Assembly (NCBI GenBank): GCA_020746995.1
Contig: JAGPXD010000003.1
Location: 4,650,001-4,714,000, forward strand
From: Plectosphaerella cucumerina
Taxonomy: Eukaryota; Ascomycota; Sordariomycetes; Glomerellales; Plectosphaerellaceae
Direction of reading: 5' to 3'
DNA: 64,000 nt
Below the pieces are notes generated by a model. It was not told the origin of the DNA. It saw nothing but the letters and a program-made list of their open reading frames with translations, and did no database searches. Shown in pieces: positions 62,247 through 64,000 of this stretch. How positions within the stretch are numbered: position 1 is the stretch's first letter; each line of letters starts with the position of its first letter. The position numbers and the translations under genes were made by a program.

Positions 62247-64000
62247 ATGGCACGGCCGCAGATTCTCTTCCTGGACGCCTATGACTCGTTCACCAACAAC
62301 ATCGTCTCGCTCCTGACGACGCTTCTCAATGCGGATGTTCACGTGTTGCCCATCGACAGTACGCTTCTGAACCCCGGATCGCCATCGTTTAAGCAGGAAT
62401 GGGCTCATGAGCTCTCGCACTACCATGCCGTCGTCTGCGGGCCTGGGCCGGGGTCACCGGAGGTCGGAAAGGATGTCGGTCTGATGAGGGCGATCTGGGA
62501 CCTTGACGTCGAGAATCTCGTTCCGGTTCTCGGAGTGTGCCTGGGTTTTCAGAGTCTCGTTCTCTCTGCTGGAGGAAACGTCAGGAGGCTGCGGAGAGGT
62601 CTGCACGGCATGGTGAGGGACATTGAACATGATAAGCCGGCAGCGATGGCTGTCAAGGGCGACATATTCAGGAGTGTCGGGCAGTTCAAGGCGACTCTCT
62701 ACCACAGCCTGTGCGCGGATGTTGGACAGGACGAAGTCGAAGAGTCGTCCTGGGAGACGCAGCGATGGGACATCGGCACCGAGGAACTCCAGCCCCTGGC
62801 TTGGGCAACCGAAGACCGGGAAGACGGCACCGAGCGCATACTTATGGCAGCGAAGCACCGGATGAAGCCCTTCTGGGGCGTACAGTACCACCCCGAGTCC
62901 ATCTGCACCCAGTCCGCCGGGGACGCGGTGATTCGGAACTGGTTCGCCGAGGCCATGCGGTGGAACGAGAGCACCAAGAGACGGGTGCGCACCGGCGAGT
63001 CGCTCCTCGCAAGGGACGCCACGCAGCCTAGCCTCGTATCACAGGTTCTCCAGCTCAGGCATGAGAGGGGAGGTCTGCCCTGGACCGAATCAACGTCGAC
63101 ACTGGCCGCTTTTGGCCTGGACAGCCAATACACCTGCAAGACGATCCAACTGCCCGAACATGTCAAGGTTCCAGATGTCGTCGAAGCTCTTCGGAGCACT
63201 GATGCGGAGCATATCATCCTTGACTCGGCCAACTCGGATAAAATGGCGACAGGGGCTGCAGATGTTCGCGGCCGGCACAGCATCATCGCTCTCGATGTTG
63301 GCGAGGCCCTGCGCATCGAGTACCATGTCGGCGACGCCCATGCCACGGCAAGAATCCCCGACACACAAGAGGGAGCGGACGAGCGAGTCGAAACTATACC
63401 TTTCGAACACCACGAGAACATCTGGCAGCTCCTCTCTGACTTCCGCGACAAGCGCCGACTCAACATCCCAGACGTCACGCAGTCGCCCTTCAAAGGCGGC
63501 TTCATGGGCTACGTCACATACGAAATGGGCCTGAATGGCATCGACGTCCCTCTCCCCACGGACCGTGGCCACAGCAGGCCGGATCTCTGCTTCGCCTGGG
63601 TCACGAGGAGCATCGTCATCGACCATGTCCTGGGAGTCCTGCACGTGCAGCACCTGCAGAACAGGAAGCTCAACGCCGACTTTTGGATCGACGCGACGAT
63701 TGCTTCCCTGGAGGCGTCGCCGCTGTGGACAGACCGGGGACTAGCTAGGGGTGCTCCTCTGGCTCTTGCCTCGCCTCCTGTCATCGCCACGCCCGAGCCT
63801 GAGGAGTACGAGCGGAAGGTTGAGAAGTGCCAGGACTTCATAGCGGCAGGCGAGTCGTATGAACTCTGCCTGACGGATCAGACTACTATTCGACTGCCCA
63901 GGGCGTCTGCAGCTGCCGAGACGTCCAAGGACAAGGCGTGGGACATGTACCGCACGCTCCGGGCGCGGCAGCCAGCACCTTTCGGCTCGTTCCTGCGTCT
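62247..64000 (+). CDS. Aminodeoxychorismate (PABA) synthase, 5' part
   Basis: Bifunctional enzyme that converts chorismate and glutamine to 4-amino-4-deoxychorismate for p-aminobenzoate and folate synthesis. The frame is open from 62247 to the window end (584 codons plus 2 nt), so the gene is cut by the edge. The N-terminal glutamine amidotransferase has ILFLDAYDSFTNN, catalytic Cys98 in GVCLGFQ, and His215 and Glu217 in QYHPES. It is fused to the PabB chorismate-binding domain, of which FKGGFMGYVTYEMG, CFAWVTRSIVIDH and SYELCLTDQT are visible. The ASYELCLT-type motif and residues after the edge would contain the rest of the active site. It is distinguished from anthranilate synthase by the fusion order and a long linker. 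Start: first ATG, directly before the amidotransferase fold. Confidence 0.95.
   Translation, partial: MARPQILFLDAYDSFTNNIVSLLTTLLNADVHVLPIDSTLLNPGSPSFKQEWAHELSHYHAVVCGPGPGSPEVGKDVGLMRAIWDLDVENLVPVLGVCLGFQSLVLSAGGNVRRLRRGLHGMVRDIEHDKPAAMAVKGDIFRSVGQFKATLYHSLCADVGQDEVEESSWETQRWDIGTEELQPLAWATEDREDGTERILMAAKHRMKPFWGVQYHPESICTQSAGDAVIRNWFAEAMRWNESTKRRVRTGESLLARDATQPSLVSQVLQLRHERGGLPWTESTSTLAAFGLDSQYTCKTIQLPEHVKVPDVVEALRSTDAEHIILDSANSDKMATGAADVRGRHSIIALDVGEALRIEYHVGDAHATARIPDTQEGADERVETIPFEHHENIWQLLSDFRDKRRLNIPDVTQSPFKGGFMGYVTYEMGLNGIDVPLPTDRGHSRPDLCFAWVTRSIVIDHVLGVLHVQHLQNRKLNADFWIDATIASLEASPLWTDRGLARGAPLALASPPVIATPEPEEYERKVEKCQDFIAAGESYELCLTDQTTIRLPRASAAAETSKDKAWDMYRTLRARQPAPFGSFLR

Overview
The window is nuclear DNA from a filamentous ascomycete. 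It is GC-rich, its genes carry short 49-126 nt spliceosomal introns with GT..AG ends and CTAAC/CTGAC-like branch sites, and there are no operons. NADP-glutamate dehydrogenase has the 454-residue length usual for filamentous ascomycetes, and an NLR-type (NACHT-ankyrin) gene and a GMC oxidase-hydrolase fusion are present. Together these point to a Sordariomycete, possibly Hypocreales; the order is an inference. I resolve 17 protein genes and one tRNA. I see no transposon, rRNA or CRISPR array.

Layout: 1-3.8 kb has no convincing gene. It is followed by an intron-containing tRNA-Asp(GUC) (3816-3906), B-type mitotic cyclin (5281-7898, +), TRAP-alpha/Irc22-like ER membrane protein (8970-9892, +), a secreted GH78 alpha-L-rhamnosidase-like enzyme (10211-12709, -) and a DHX29/YLR419W-type DExH RNA helicase (13293-17458, -). 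Next is a head-to-head pair: an alpha/beta hydrolase (18076-19335, -) and a NACHT-ankyrin NLR (19889-23328, +). Then come aprataxin/Hnt3 (23711-24612, +), a five-AT-hook chromatin protein (24942-25730, -), a 1369-residue GMC oxidoreductase/alpha-beta hydrolase fusion (26438-30828, -), NADP-GDH (34190-35720, -), Gyp7-like Rab GAP (38791-41496, -), Mso1-like Sec1-binding protein (42587-43447, -), MAK16 (44103-45137, -), mitochondrial MnmE/Mss1 GTPase (45685-47828, +), a 76-residue tandem-repeat protein (48481-48711, -), glucosidase I (53688-56304, -), TRAPP-II subunit Trs120 (57426-61840, +) and the 5' part of aminodeoxychorismate (PABA) synthase (62247 to the window end, +).

The most interesting locus is 18.1-23.3 kb. 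The hydrolase ends in an Asn/Gly-rich motif that aligns with the extreme N-terminus of the divergently transcribed NLR, where the motif is encoded almost alone by a 36-codon first exon. This is the arrangement of fungal amyloid-signalling cell-death/incompatibility modules, in which an NLR with an N-terminal prion-forming motif templates an effector carrying the same motif at its C-terminus (HET-s/NWD2-like and SesB/sigma-like systems).

Five of the 17 genes act in the secretory pathway (TRAP-alpha, glucosidase I, Trs120, Gyp7, Mso1); the rest are housekeeping or accessory. Long gene-free stretches (30.8-34.2, 35.7-38.8 and 48.7-53.7 kb) flank the GMC fusion, GDH and repeat-protein genes.

All exon boundaries were read by eye from splice signals, frame continuity and family resemblance. 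None has been tested against transcripts or by database search.
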